Positions 8,749-17,472 of a stretch of 32,070 nt of DNA are shown here, in pieces. The notes under the pieces are model-generated. The model was not told the origin of the DNA. It ran no database searches and saw only the letters and a list, made by a program, of their open reading frames with translations. Position numbers and translations under genes: made by a program. The stretch is from Actinomycetes bacterium. Its GTDB lineage: Bacteria; Actinomycetota; Actinomycetes; Streptosporangiales; Streptosporangiaceae. The stretch covers positions 1 to 32,070 of the forward strand of contig JAOPYP010000587.1 of assembly GCA_025964635.1 (NCBI GenBank), written 5' to 3'. Positions within the stretch are counted from its first letter, which is position 1. Every line of letters begins with the position of its first letter.

Positions 8749-9426
8749 TTCGTCGGCGCGGGCGAGCAGGTCGGCGGGGTCGGAGTAGACCCGGTAGGCG
8801 CCCGCCCGCTCGAGTTCCTCCCGGCCGTAGCCGCCGGACAGCAGGCCGATGCCGATCGCACCAGCCCGGCGGGCGGCCAGCAGGTCCCAGACGCTGTCCC
8901 CCACCACGTAGGCGTGCCGGGGGTCCACGCCGAGCAGGGCGGCCGCGGCCAGGAAAAGGTCCGGGTCCGGCTTGGCGTGCCGCACCAGGTCGCGGGTGAT
9001 CATGGGAGTGTCCTCGGGCAGCCCGAGCAGGCTCAGCGCGTGGCCCGAGGTGGCCCGGTAGCTGCTGGTGGCGATGGCCCAGCGCACCCCGTGCTCGGTC
9101 AGCGCGGAGAGCAGCCGGGCCGCTCCCGGCAGCGCGCGGACGGAGCCGGCCTGGGCCAGGTAGCCCTCGGCGTGAGCCTGCTGCAGCATGGCGACGTCCG
9201 CCTCGGACAGCGTCACCCCCGTCTCCCGGATCAGCGCGGACACGAACAGGCCGCCGCTCATCCCGATCCGCCGGTGGATGCGCCACACCGACAGGTCGAT
9301 GTCCAGCCGGGACAGCGCGGTGTGCCAGGCGATGACGTGCTGGTACACGCTGTCGATGAGGGTGCCGTCCAGGTCGAAGAGGAACGCGGGGGCGGGCGGC
9401 TCGGGGTAGCTGGCGGGAGCGGTCAT
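8725..9426 (-). CDS. HAD-superfamily hydrolase (phosphoglycolate phosphatase / beta-phosphoglucomutase-like)
   Basis: 233 aa; FLFDLDGTLIDS motif I, WAIATSSY motif II, KPDPDLFLAAA and VVGDSVWDLLAARRAG motifs. Confidence 0.92.
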   Translation of the reverse strand: MTAPASYPEPPAPAFLFDLDGTLIDSVYQHVIAWHTALSRLDIDLSVWRIHRRIGMSGGLFVSALIRETGVTLSEADVAMLQQAHAEGYLAQAGSVRALPGAARLLSALTEHGVRWAIATSSYRATSGHALSLLGLPEDTPMITRDLVRHAKPDPDLFLAAAALLGVDPRHAYVVGDSVWDLLAARRAGAIGIGLLSGGYGREELERAGAYRVYSDPADLLARADELGVRNLS

Positions 9427-9525
9427 GGCAGTAGTCTGCCGGTCCCGCCGGGACCTGGGAAATCGCTGGACCTGATGAATGCCAGGGCGCTTGCTGAGTG
9501 CGGGCTGTGACTGTATGCTCCGTCA

Positions 9526-9541
9526 CGATTACTTAAAGTGA
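9526..9541. promoter_or_regulatory. Palindromic element upstream of the first secreted paralogue
   Basis: CGATTACTTAAAGTGA; ACTT-A-AAGT palindrome, matched by CGACTACTAAAAGTAA at 10364-10379. Confidence 0.35.
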
Positions 9542-9686
9542 CCGACGGGCTCCGTGACGGCCGCAGGCGCGTACCGCTGCGCACGGCCTCTGACCCGCAG
9601 GAACACGCGAGCGCCGGGACGGCTGCCGCACCCGCTCTGCCAGCAGCCGGAACTAGACACTCACAACCACCAACGAAGGGGACACT

Positions 9687-10280
9687 GTGAACCGAATTCT
9701 CAGCAGCGCCGTCAAGGTTGCCGGATCGCTGGCGCTGATCGGCGGCGCCGTGGTGGCGGCCGCCATGCCTGCCGCCGCCGCCCCGCCGCCCACCAAGGCC
9801 TGGGGGATCTCGGCCGGCGGCTTCATCCACATCAATCCGGTCGCCCCGGCCACTATCTTCAACACTCCGCAAGTGGCCTCCCACTTCATCTACCCCGGCT
9901 TCGTCACCACCGGCGGGATCCTGGACCGGGCCAGCGCGACCGAGGCCTACTCTCAGGTCGGCTCGCCGAAGGTGTACCTGTTCTCGCAGGTTGACCAGCT
10001 CAACGCGTCCATGGCCACGTCCACCTGCCGGATCGGCTTCTTCGGCACGGACGGCGACACCACGATCCAGGCCGGCTCGATCACAGTCACGGGCCTGCCG
10101 AGCATCCCGCTGCCGCGTGACCCCGCCATCAACCAGAAGATCTTCCTCCCGGGGATCACGGTCACGCTCAACAAGCAGGGTGTCATCGCCGGCATCCGCA
10201 CGGTGACCGCCATTGCCATCAGCGGGTTCGGTCAGAACCTTTCGATCGGGGTCAGCCGCTGCCGGCTGCTGCTCGCCTGA
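9687..10280 (+). CDS. Secreted protein of unknown function (signal peptide, no C-terminal anchor)
   Basis: 197 aa; GTG start with AAGGGG upstream; Sec signal peptide MNRILSSAVKVAGSLALIGGAVVAAAMPAAAA; two conserved Cys; homologous to the next ORF. Confidence 0.8.
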   Translation: MNRILSSAVKVAGSLALIGGAVVAAAMPAAAAPPPTKAWGISAGGFIHINPVAPATIFNTPQVASHFIYPGFVTTGGILDRASATEAYSQVGSPKVYLFSQVDQLNASMATSTCRIGFFGTDGDTTIQAGSITVTGLPSIPLPRDPAINQKIFLPGITVTLNKQGVIAGIRTVTAIAISGFGQNLSIGVSRCRLLLA

Positions 10281-10287
10281 CGCACAG

Positions 10288-10313
10288 GGGGCGCCGGCCG
10301 AGGCCGGCGCCCC
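10288..10313 (+). terminator. Intrinsic-type hairpin terminator
   Basis: Perfect inverted repeat GGGGCGCCGGCC-GA-GGCCGGCGCCCC, 7 bp after the stop of 9687..10280, followed by TTCGCAT (weak T tract). Confidence 0.65.
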
Positions 10314-10363
10314 TTCGCATGTTGGACTCTGCCCGGCGCCTCCGATGGCTTTGAGCTATCGTT

Positions 10364-10379
10364 CGACTACTAAAAGTAA
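10364..10379. promoter_or_regulatory. Palindromic element upstream of the second secreted paralogue
   Basis: CGACTACTAAAAGTAA; TACT-AAA-AGTA palindrome; 13/16 identical to 9526-9541. Confidence 0.35.
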
Positions 10380-10415
10380 GTCCAGTGCCTGAGGATGTCC
10401 TGCGGGGGACGGCCG

Positions 10416-11150
10416 ATGAATCGGATGATCCGTGGTGCGGCCGGGCTCTCCGGACCGCTGGCCCTGGTGGCCGGGCTGCTGGCGACTGCGGCGCCGGCCG
10501 CCGCGAGCACGCCGGTCAACCAGTCTTACGCGCTCAACGCGGTCGGGCACTTCAGTGCGCAGATGGCTGGCCAGGCCATCTATTCGGGCGGCTCGCCGGT
10601 CGTCCTGCCCAATGTGGACACCGCCGGCATCCTGCGCACCGGGATCATCACCGACACGGCGGGCGCAGTCAGTGCCTCATCGAGGGTCCCAGCCCTGTCC
10701 GTGGTGCTCCCCGGGCACGGTTCGCTGCGCGCGGCCGCCGTCTCGTCGTCGTGCTCGTTCAACCGGAAGACCGGCCGGGTGACCGGGCAGAGCCACATCA
10801 CCGGCGGCCGGATCACCAGACCCGGGGGCCAGCCGGTCACCCTGCCGGCCAGCCCGGCGCCGAACACCCGGATGGTCATCGGCGGCCTCGCGGTGCTCAT
10901 CCTGAACCGGCAGTTCACCGGGCCGGCCGGGACGCTCACGGCCGAGGCCCTGCGGGTCCGGATGCTGCGCGGGCACCGGCAGAAGCTCGTGTTCGCGACC
11001 TCGGTCTGCGTCCGGGCCGACCTGGCCGCCGCGCCGCCGGTGAGCGGGCGCACGATGCGGCTCGCCCTGGGCGGGCTGGGCCTGCTGCTGCTCGGCGGGA
11101 TCGCGTACCAGCTCAGCAGGCGCCGCCGCAAGCTGGCCGCCCCGGCCTGA
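10416..11150 (+). CDS. Secreted, C-terminally membrane-anchored paralogue
   Basis: Preferred start ATG 10416 (MNRMIRGAAGL..., GGGGGA upstream) rather than 10395. Signal peptide; C-terminal TM helix LALGGLGLLLLGGIAYQL followed by SRRRRK. Shares the Cys-flanked domain with the preceding protein. Confidence 0.8.
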   Translation: MNRMIRGAAGLSGPLALVAGLLATAAPAAASTPVNQSYALNAVGHFSAQMAGQAIYSGGSPVVLPNVDTAGILRTGIITDTAGAVSASSRVPALSVVLPGHGSLRAAAVSSSCSFNRKTGRVTGQSHITGGRITRPGGQPVTLPASPAPNTRMVIGGLAVLILNRQFTGPAGTLTAEALRVRMLRGHRQKLVFATSVCVRADLAAAPPVSGRTMRLALGGLGLLLLGGIAYQLSRRRRKLAAPA

Positions 11151-11167
11151 TCGCGTTCGCCCGCGCT

Positions 11168-11225
11168 CAGGCCCTCAGCGCGGGCCCGGGGAGCTCCAGG
11201 CCCTCAGCCCAGCCCCGGGGACCTC
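11168..11225. repeat. Imperfect 29-bp tandem duplication
   Basis: CAGGCCCTCAGCGCGGGCCCGGGGAGCTC followed directly by CAGGCCCTCAGCCCAGCCCCGGGGACCTC in the gap between convergent genes. Confidence 0.7.
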
Positions 11226-11237
11226 CGGTCGGCCAGC

Positions 11238-11945
11238 TCAGGCCAGGCAGCGCAGCGCGTCACGGAGCGCGGGCTCGATCGGGTAGGCGTCAGGCAGCCG
11301 CCCGACCGTGGCCTCGACGAAGTCCCCCGGGGATAGCTCGATCGTCAGGGCCCCGAGTTGCACGACGAGGTTGTCGTTGCGGATCCAGGTCTTGACCGGG
11401 GCGTCCTGCTCGGTCAGCGCGAACCGGCCGAAGCTGACCCGCCACGCGGTGCGCCCCGGCCGTTCGCCCGCTGCCACCGGCGCGCCCACGTCGTCCGCAT
11501 GGGTGGCGTACTCAGAGCTGTAGTGGAAAGCCTGCAGGCCCGCCGGATAGGGGCCGGCCGCGGTGGTCAGTGGCGCGTCGCGGCCGAGCAAGGTCATCCG
11601 GTGCCGGGTCTCGGCGTTGGCCTCCCGCCATTCGGCCAGCACCTCACCGGCCGGCAGGCCGCGGCGCTGGCGGACACACCACTGGTTGAACTCGTCGTAG
11701 CCGCCGGTGATGCCCGCCGCCCGCATCATGGCGCGGAAGGTCTCGATGTCGCCGTTGAGGCACGCGTGGTTGTACAGCTCCTCGCCGGCCAGGTGGGACA
11801 GGACGTCTCCGACAGTCCAGCCCGGGCACCGGGACGGCCACTTCCAGCCGGCCTCGTCGAGCCCGGAGAAGAAATGGTCAAGCCTCGCCGCTTCCACATC
11901 AAATATGCCGAACGGGTTCAGCCCGGCCAATGCCGTCGTGTCCAT
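11238..11945 (-). CDS. Maleylpyruvate isomerase family mycothiol-dependent enzyme (DinB-like)
   Basis: 235 aa; RLDHFFSGLDEAGWKWPSRCPGWTVGDVLSHLAGEE...; helical MDMPI/DinB N-terminal pattern with metal-ligand His. Confidence 0.82.
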   Translation of the reverse strand: MDTTALAGLNPFGIFDVEAARLDHFFSGLDEAGWKWPSRCPGWTVGDVLSHLAGEELYNHACLNGDIETFRAMMRAAGITGGYDEFNQWCVRQRRGLPAGEVLAEWREANAETRHRMTLLGRDAPLTTAAGPYPAGLQAFHYSSEYATHADDVGAPVAAGERPGRTAWRVSFGRFALTEQDAPVKTWIRNDNLVVQLGALTIELSPGDFVEATVGRLPDAYPIEPALRDALRCLA

Positions 11946-12308
11946 GACATGCCTTCCGCGGGCTCAGGTCTCGATCGTCAACGGCAAGTCAATCACTGCA
12001 GGCCGAGCATCTGAGGAATCTTCCGGGCTGGGAGCGGCGTCGCGAAGAGGCCATTTCGGATGGGATCGCGCTGAGTGGGTGAATAGGCCGCCAGCCTGTC
12101 TGCGGTGTGCGTAGTCGGCCGTCTGGGCGGCCGCGGATTACCTTGTGGGACGCTAGGCCTACTTTGTCGCATTTAAGGAAATTTCTGGGTAATGGCGCGG
12201 GCGGCGTAATGCTGACGCTTGATGGAACGATCTATTAATCTGGTAGTGGACGATCGACCAGGATCAAGGCTCGGTTGCAGCAGGCCTATGGGTGTTCAAG
12301 GGGGCGTT

Positions 12309-13301
12309 ATGAAGATCCTGATCGCCGGAGGGGCTGGATACATCGGGAGCACCGTGGCCTCGGCCTGCCTGGATGTCGGCATTAGTCCGATAATTCTGGA
12401 CAACCTGGTAACAGGCAGGCGCGAGTTCGCGGCTGGCCGAGAGTTCTACGAGGGCGACATCGCCGACGGCCCCCTGCTCGATCGCATTTTCGGAGAGCAC
12501 CCGGACATCGACGCGGTCATCCATTGCGCAGCACTGATCGTGGTTCCTGACTCGGTCAGCGACCCTATTGCGTACTACCGGTCGAATGTCTCCAAGAGCC
12601 TTGAGTTCGCCGCGCACCTGCTGCGCAATGGCTGTGAACGCATGATCTTCAGTTCCTCCGCCTCCATCTACCGTCCGGGACCGGACCTGGCCGTCGACGA
12701 GGGCTCCCTCATCGAGCCGCAAAGCCCGTACTCACGGACCAAGGCCATCTGCGAAGCGATGTTCACTGACATCGCCGCCACGCAATCCCTCCGGGTACTG
12801 TCCCTGCGGTACTTCAACCCAATTGGCGCAGACCCGAAGATGCGCACAGGGTTGCAGCTGCGACGGCCGAGCCACGCCCTGGGAAAGATGATCCAGGCCT
12901 GGGAGGAAGGAACTCTATTCCAGGTGACGGGAACGGACTACCCTACATGTGACGGATCGGGAATCCGTGACTACATTCACGTATGGGATCTTGCCTCGGC
13001 CCATGTGGCTGCACTCGAAAAATTTGATGATTTGCTGACGGAGAGACAAAGGGTGGCGGTCATAAATCTGGGCACGGGTACCGGAACTACCGTCCGTGAG
13101 TTGCTGCACGCCTTTAACAGTGTGGTGAGCGATCCTGTCGCGGCGCGCGACGCTGCCCGACGGCCGGGCGATTCCGTAGGTGCGTACACACGCATCCGCC
13201 TGGCCTGCCAGCTACTAAACTGGCAACCGCAGTACTCGCTCGCAGAGGGGATCCTTCATTCTCTTCACTGGGCGGCCTTGCGCAAGGATATCCTTTCCTA
13301 A
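12309..13301 (+). CDS. galE: UDP-glucose 4-epimerase (GalE-type SDR)
   Basis: 330 aa from ATG 12309 (MKILIAGGAGYIGSTVA); Rossmann GxxGxxG, YSRTK catalytic motif, RYFNPIGAD, RDYIHVWDLASAH. The track start at 12219 adds an implausible N-terminal extension. Confidence 0.92.
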   Translation: MKILIAGGAGYIGSTVASACLDVGISPIILDNLVTGRREFAAGREFYEGDIADGPLLDRIFGEHPDIDAVIHCAALIVVPDSVSDPIAYYRSNVSKSLEFAAHLLRNGCERMIFSSSASIYRPGPDLAVDEGSLIEPQSPYSRTKAICEAMFTDIAATQSLRVLSLRYFNPIGADPKMRTGLQLRRPSHALGKMIQAWEEGTLFQVTGTDYPTCDGSGIRDYIHVWDLASAHVAALEKFDDLLTERQRVAVINLGTGTGTTVRELLHAFNSVVSDPVAARDAARRPGDSVGAYTRIRLACQLLNWQPQYSLAEGILHSLHWAALRKDILS

Positions 13302-13335
13302 TCTTCGTCCGAGATACTCGGGTATAAGGAGCGCC

Positions 13336-14319
13336 GTGTCACTACCCGAATTGAGCGCTTCGCGGGCTCAGGGAAAGGTTCCTGGCGGACAAGCCGTGCC
13401 TGTCCTGTTCATTGCCGGTTTCGGGCGCAGTGGGAGTACCCTTCTCGACCGTCTCCTGGGCAGTACCCCGGGACTCCATAGCGGTGGGGAGATGGGCGGT
13501 ATCTGGACGCAGGGCCTTATCGAGGACCGGCTTTGCTCGTGTGGCACCCGCTTTTCCTGCTGCCCCTTCTGGCAGGCTGTGGGTAGCACCAGCTTTTCCT
13601 CGCTGGGGACCCATGACATCGAGGCGATTGTCCGGTACGTGCGCAGCGTTTTCCCGGCGCGGAAGATGTGGCGGCTCCTCAGCTGCCGGACGAGAAGGAA
13701 GCTGGTGAGCTCGGCGCCGGCGAACTTCTTGGACATCACGGCCCGGCTTTACCAGGGGATGCGGACCGTGAGCACCCGGCAGGTCGTCGTCGACTCGTCG
13801 AAGCTGGCCACATATTTTGTCCTGCTGGCGCACGTATCTGTGGTGGACGTTCACGTAATCCATCTGGTCCGCGATCCACGTGCAGTGGCGCACTCGTGGA
13901 GGCGGCCCCGGGTAGCCGATCCGGACGGCCGCTCGACCATGCCGCGGTTTGGTGCCATCAAGTCCGCCGTACTCTGGCTGATCATGAATGTGGCCGTCGA
14001 ATGGGCAGCGCGGCGGCTGGATCTCCCGTACGTGCGTGTTCGTTACGAGGATCTCGTCGAGGACCCAGCCCGGATCGTCGGGGGCCTTCGGTCAGGGGTC
14101 CTGGGGGATGCGGGACCGGACGCCGGGGAAGCTGGGGGCCTGGTCGAGGAGAATGTCGACCTCGGCGTCGTCCACAGCATCTCGGGCAACCCGATGCGGT
14201 TTCGGCAAGGCCGCACGTCCATAGTCGGGGATGCTGATTGGAAGGTCGGCCCGCGAGGCCGAAGGGTGATCGTTGCGGCGATCACCCTCCCGCTGCGGTG
14301 GCGGTACGGCTACCGGTGA
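13336..14319 (+). CDS. PAPS-dependent sulfotransferase family protein
   Basis: 327 aa, GTG start; 5'-PSB-like loop FIAGFGRSGSTLLDRLLG, VVVDSSK, VHVIHLVRDPRAVAHSW (3'-PB-like), YVRVRYEDLVEDP. Confidence 0.9.
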   Translation: MSLPELSASRAQGKVPGGQAVPVLFIAGFGRSGSTLLDRLLGSTPGLHSGGEMGGIWTQGLIEDRLCSCGTRFSCCPFWQAVGSTSFSSLGTHDIEAIVRYVRSVFPARKMWRLLSCRTRRKLVSSAPANFLDITARLYQGMRTVSTRQVVVDSSKLATYFVLLAHVSVVDVHVIHLVRDPRAVAHSWRRPRVADPDGRSTMPRFGAIKSAVLWLIMNVAVEWAARRLDLPYVRVRYEDLVEDPARIVGGLRSGVLGDAGPDAGEAGGLVEENVDLGVVHSISGNPMRFRQGRTSIVGDADWKVGPRGRRVIVAAITLPLRWRYGYR

Positions 14320-14367
14320 CTGAGCACGAGGCGCCACGCGGCTCGCGGGCATTGGCGGGCGGTGACA

Positions 14368-15060
14368 TCAGATCGGACGCGCGATCGCCCGCACCCGGTA
14401 GGAGTGTCCTACCACACGACGCGTGATTCCCTCTGGGGCGTCGGTCACGAGCGTCTGCCAGCCCGCATCCGAAAGCAGCCTGCCCAGGGCCCCCTCGACG
14501 AACGAGTGCGGATGGCAAAGCACATTGGAATCCGTCGGGTGCAGGCGCCGGGTCACGTGACGCCATTTCATGAGACCGATGGCCGAGAACACGTTCACGC
14601 TGAAGAGCAGGCGGCCGTCCGATCGCACAAGACGCCGGCCCTCCTCCAGGATCGCCCGTGGACTCTGAGTGTGATCCACGACGTTGTCGCAGACGATGAG
14701 ATCGAAACTACCGTCATCCAGTGGGAGCCTTGTCGTTGCGTCGCCCTGGACGAAATCAGTACGCGACTGCAGATCGGTGACGAATCGGTCAACGGTGTCG
14801 TTGCCGCTGCTGACCATAAGACGGGCCAATGGGTCGACGCCGACACCGCGCCTGGTCGGCGTCAAGGCCGACCATCCAATGCCAAGAGGTCCGATCCCCA
14901 GCTCCAGCACGTTCGCGCCACCGAGGCCGTGCCGCGTGCCGAAGCGGACGAGGGCTGCAGTCTCGGCGATTTCGGCAAGCACGTCGGCTGCATCGCTTAC
15001 TGTGTGCTGCCAAACCGCCAACTCGTTCCTCTGGGCTTCCGCCCACGTGGATATCTCCAT
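14368..15060 (-). CDS. Class I SAM-dependent methyltransferase
   Basis: 230 aa; VLELGIGPLGIG motif I, GVDPL, FDLIVCDNVVDHTQSPRAILEEGRRLVRSDGRLLF. Confidence 0.88.
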   Translation of the reverse strand: MEISTWAEAQRNELAVWQHTVSDAADVLAEIAETAALVRFGTRHGLGGANVLELGIGPLGIGWSALTPTRRGVGVDPLARLMVSSGNDTVDRFVTDLQSRTDFVQGDATTRLPLDDGSFDLIVCDNVVDHTQSPRAILEEGRRLVRSDGRLLFSVNVFSAIGLMKWRHVTRRLHPTDSNVLCHPHSFVEGALGRLLSDAGWQTLVTDAPEGITRRVVGHSYRVRAIARPI

Positions 15061-15127
15061 AGGATTGATGCTAGCAGTCTGTTATATATCGGATACTAAG
15101 AGTGAGCACGATCGGCGGCTGGAATTT

Positions 15128-16402
15128 CTACTCTGCCGCGCTGCCGTTGCCTTGACGGACCACCGGCTCGGCTCCGCGGGTGGAACGTGACCTGACGAGC
15201 ATCTCGTATCTCGACTCAACGTCGAGCATGTTCCTCTGGTAGTCGGCACGGTCCCGAACGAGGCGTTCGTTTTCCTCCCCTGCCCTCCGGACGAAGGTGT
15301 CGTCCTTCAGGCTTCTCATGAGGGCTGCCGAGACTGCGGCGGGGTCCCGGGCGGAAACGACGAGTCCGTTGATCCCGTCGCGGATCCATTCCCGGACCGA
15401 ATCGACGTCGCCGACCACCGGAAGGGCACCGCACGCCATGGCTTCCAGAAGCGTGTTCGGGGTGCCGTCGTGCTCACTCAGCGACACACTCAGCCGGCTC
15501 GAGCGAAAGGCATCGGCCATCAGTCGGTGGTCCAAGGTCGGCAGTAGGTGAACGCGCCTGCGGTCCAGCCGGGCGTCGATGATCATGTTCTCGGCATAGT
15601 GTGACCCGGCCATGCCCGGGCATACCACGTGGACCTCCGGAAAGGAACGGAGCACCGGAGGCAGCGCCTTGAAGAAGGTGTCGGTGCGGACGTACTCTCT
15701 GATTCCCCGGGGATTGAGAATGACCGTAGCCTGCTCAGGTATGCCCAGGCGTTGGCGGAGATCACTCCGACCCAGGTGAAAGACGCATGCGTCGACGCCA
15801 CCGTTTCCCGGGACGACCCAGGTCGGTCGATCGGCAGGAAATCCCCACTCACGTGCCATCCGGGCATCGCGATGACAGTCGCAGTGGAGGACTTCCGCGG
15901 TCGCCAGGGCCCGCCGTGTCGCCTTCGCCATCATCCGGGTACGGTCAGCGAACAGTGTGAAGTCATTGCCCCAGACGGAGACGATCACCGGAAGCCCGGT
16001 CAGTGCACCGGCCGCGATTCCCTCGAATGGGATGCGCATGGCATGGACGAGATCCGGCCGATGCTGGTCGACCAGCCTCTGCAATCGTCCTCGTTTGGCG
16101 TAAACCAGCGTGGGCCCGAAGAAGCTCCGGACGGCCGCCACCCGCCCCGGGGTCGCCCAGTGCCTGACGCGCGCTTTCATCGACGACCCGTGCGCCTGGT
16201 GTGGCCGTGGCGGAGCAGAGGCCCCGTCCCGCCCATGGCCGGGCAGCACGAGCGGCAGCGACGTCGTGTCGGCGCCTGGCAGCACATCGCCGGAGATCGG
16301 GTAGGAGGAGATGGCCTGAACCTCATGCCCCCGGTCCACGAAGTACCGGATCCATTGGACAGCGATCGGGCTCCGAAGATCGGCGAGGAAGGTAAGCCTC
16401 AT
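15128..16402 (-). CDS. Glycosyltransferase family 4/1 (GT-B)
   Basis: Start taken at ATG 16402 (MRLTFLADLRSPIAVQWIRYFVDRGHEV), ATGA overlap with the upstream stop; C-terminal ...SLSEHDGTPNTLLEAMACGALPVVGDVDSVREWI donor-binding pattern. Confidence 0.92.
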   Translation of the reverse strand: MRLTFLADLRSPIAVQWIRYFVDRGHEVQAISSYPISGDVLPGADTTSLPLVLPGHGRDGASAPPRPHQAHGSSMKARVRHWATPGRVAAVRSFFGPTLVYAKRGRLQRLVDQHRPDLVHAMRIPFEGIAAGALTGLPVIVSVWGNDFTLFADRTRMMAKATRRALATAEVLHCDCHRDARMAREWGFPADRPTWVVPGNGGVDACVFHLGRSDLRQRLGIPEQATVILNPRGIREYVRTDTFFKALPPVLRSFPEVHVVCPGMAGSHYAENMIIDARLDRRRVHLLPTLDHRLMADAFRSSRLSVSLSEHDGTPNTLLEAMACGALPVVGDVDSVREWIRDGINGLVVSARDPAAVSAALMRSLKDDTFVRRAGEENERLVRDRADYQRNMLDVESRYEMLVRSRSTRGAEPVVRQGNGSAAE

Positions 16403-17472
16403 GCGACAGGTGTCACTGCGGAGACCGCGCACCGGGCCGCGGTCGCCATGGCCGCGGCCACCGTCTCCGGCCGGAAGGCTGCCCGGAGCCCGGACGGCAC
16501 GACTGCGCCCTGTGCGCGCCTGGCCGCATCGACCAGGTCCCGTGGTGTGGCCGTCGGCATTACGGCCACGGCCTCACCTGCCGCTTGTTCAAGGTCCGGC
16601 AAGGAGCCCACACCGGGGCCCACCACGATGGGCCGGAGTCCGACCAGGGCCTCGCAGGCCACAAGCGGCCAGGGATCCCTCCGGCTGGGGATAAGTATCA
16701 CGGCCGATTGCTCGAAGAGCCGTGCCTTTTCAGGCCCTTCGACAAAGCCGGCGTACTCCAGCCCAGGCAATTGGGCGGCGAGGGCGATCACGTCAGAACG
16801 CAAAGGACCATCGCCGGCCATGATCAGACGGGGGAACAACTGCAGGATCTGCGTGGCCGCGGCGAGGACGAGGTCCGCTCCCTTCCGTGGCGACAGTTCA
16901 CCGATGAACAGGGCTGCGCCGTGGCCCGGTGGCTGTCCGACCGCCCGCAGGTCGGGGGCGTCCACCGAGTTGGGCGCATGGTGACAGGGAAGTGCGGGAG
17001 CCAGCTGGCGGACGAATGCCTCTGATTCAGCGCCGGGAACGATCGCGGCCGAGCATGCCCTCAGGAAGCGCCGCCGAACGGTGCTGCTGACGACGCCCCG
17101 GTGCAGCCCGGTGCGCTGCGAGCTCTCCACCCAGCCGACGAGCGGCACTCTCTGCCGCCGCGCCCAGCGCATAGCGGCCCAGCAAGCGTGGACGTCCCAT
17201 CCGCCGAGCACGAGCGCCTGTGGCTTCAGATCGTCCAAGGTGGCACGGACACCGCGCGACACCTCCAATGTCCCGCGCCCGAGGTTGAGGCGGTGACCGG
17301 GGAGGACCACGACGCGGCAGCGCACCTCGGACCACTGGATGGTCCACCGCCGGTCAGGCGTCCGATCCTGTCGCGTCAGCACCAGCGTGAAGTCGCCGTC
17401 CAGTGCATCGCTCAGGCTATTGAACAGGGACACCCGGTAGGGGGCCAGCGATCGCTGGAACAGGGCGATCAT
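16399..17472 (-). CDS. Glycosyltransferase (GT-B, GT4-like)
   Basis: 357 aa; MIALFQRSLAPYRVSLFNSLSDAL..., ALFIGELSPRKGADLVLAAA, ILIPSRRDPWPLVACEALVGLRPIV. Confidence 0.9.
   Translation of the reverse strand: MIALFQRSLAPYRVSLFNSLSDALDGDFTLVLTRQDRTPDRRWTIQWSEVRCRVVVLPGHRLNLGRGTLEVSRGVRATLDDLKPQALVLGGWDVHACWAAMRWARRQRVPLVGWVESSQRTGLHRGVVSSTVRRRFLRACSAAIVPGAESEAFVRQLAPALPCHHAPNSVDAPDLRAVGQPPGHGAALFIGELSPRKGADLVLAAATQILQLFPRLIMAGDGPLRSDVIALAAQLPGLEYAGFVEGPEKARLFEQSAVILIPSRRDPWPLVACEALVGLRPIVVGPGVGSLPDLEQAAGEAVAVMPTATPRDLVDAARRAQGAVVPSGLRAAFRPETVAAAMATAARCAVSAVTPVA

Noticed and set aside
15629-16984. 451-aa plus-strand ORF
   Set aside because: Antisense to two glycosyltransferases with clear motifs.
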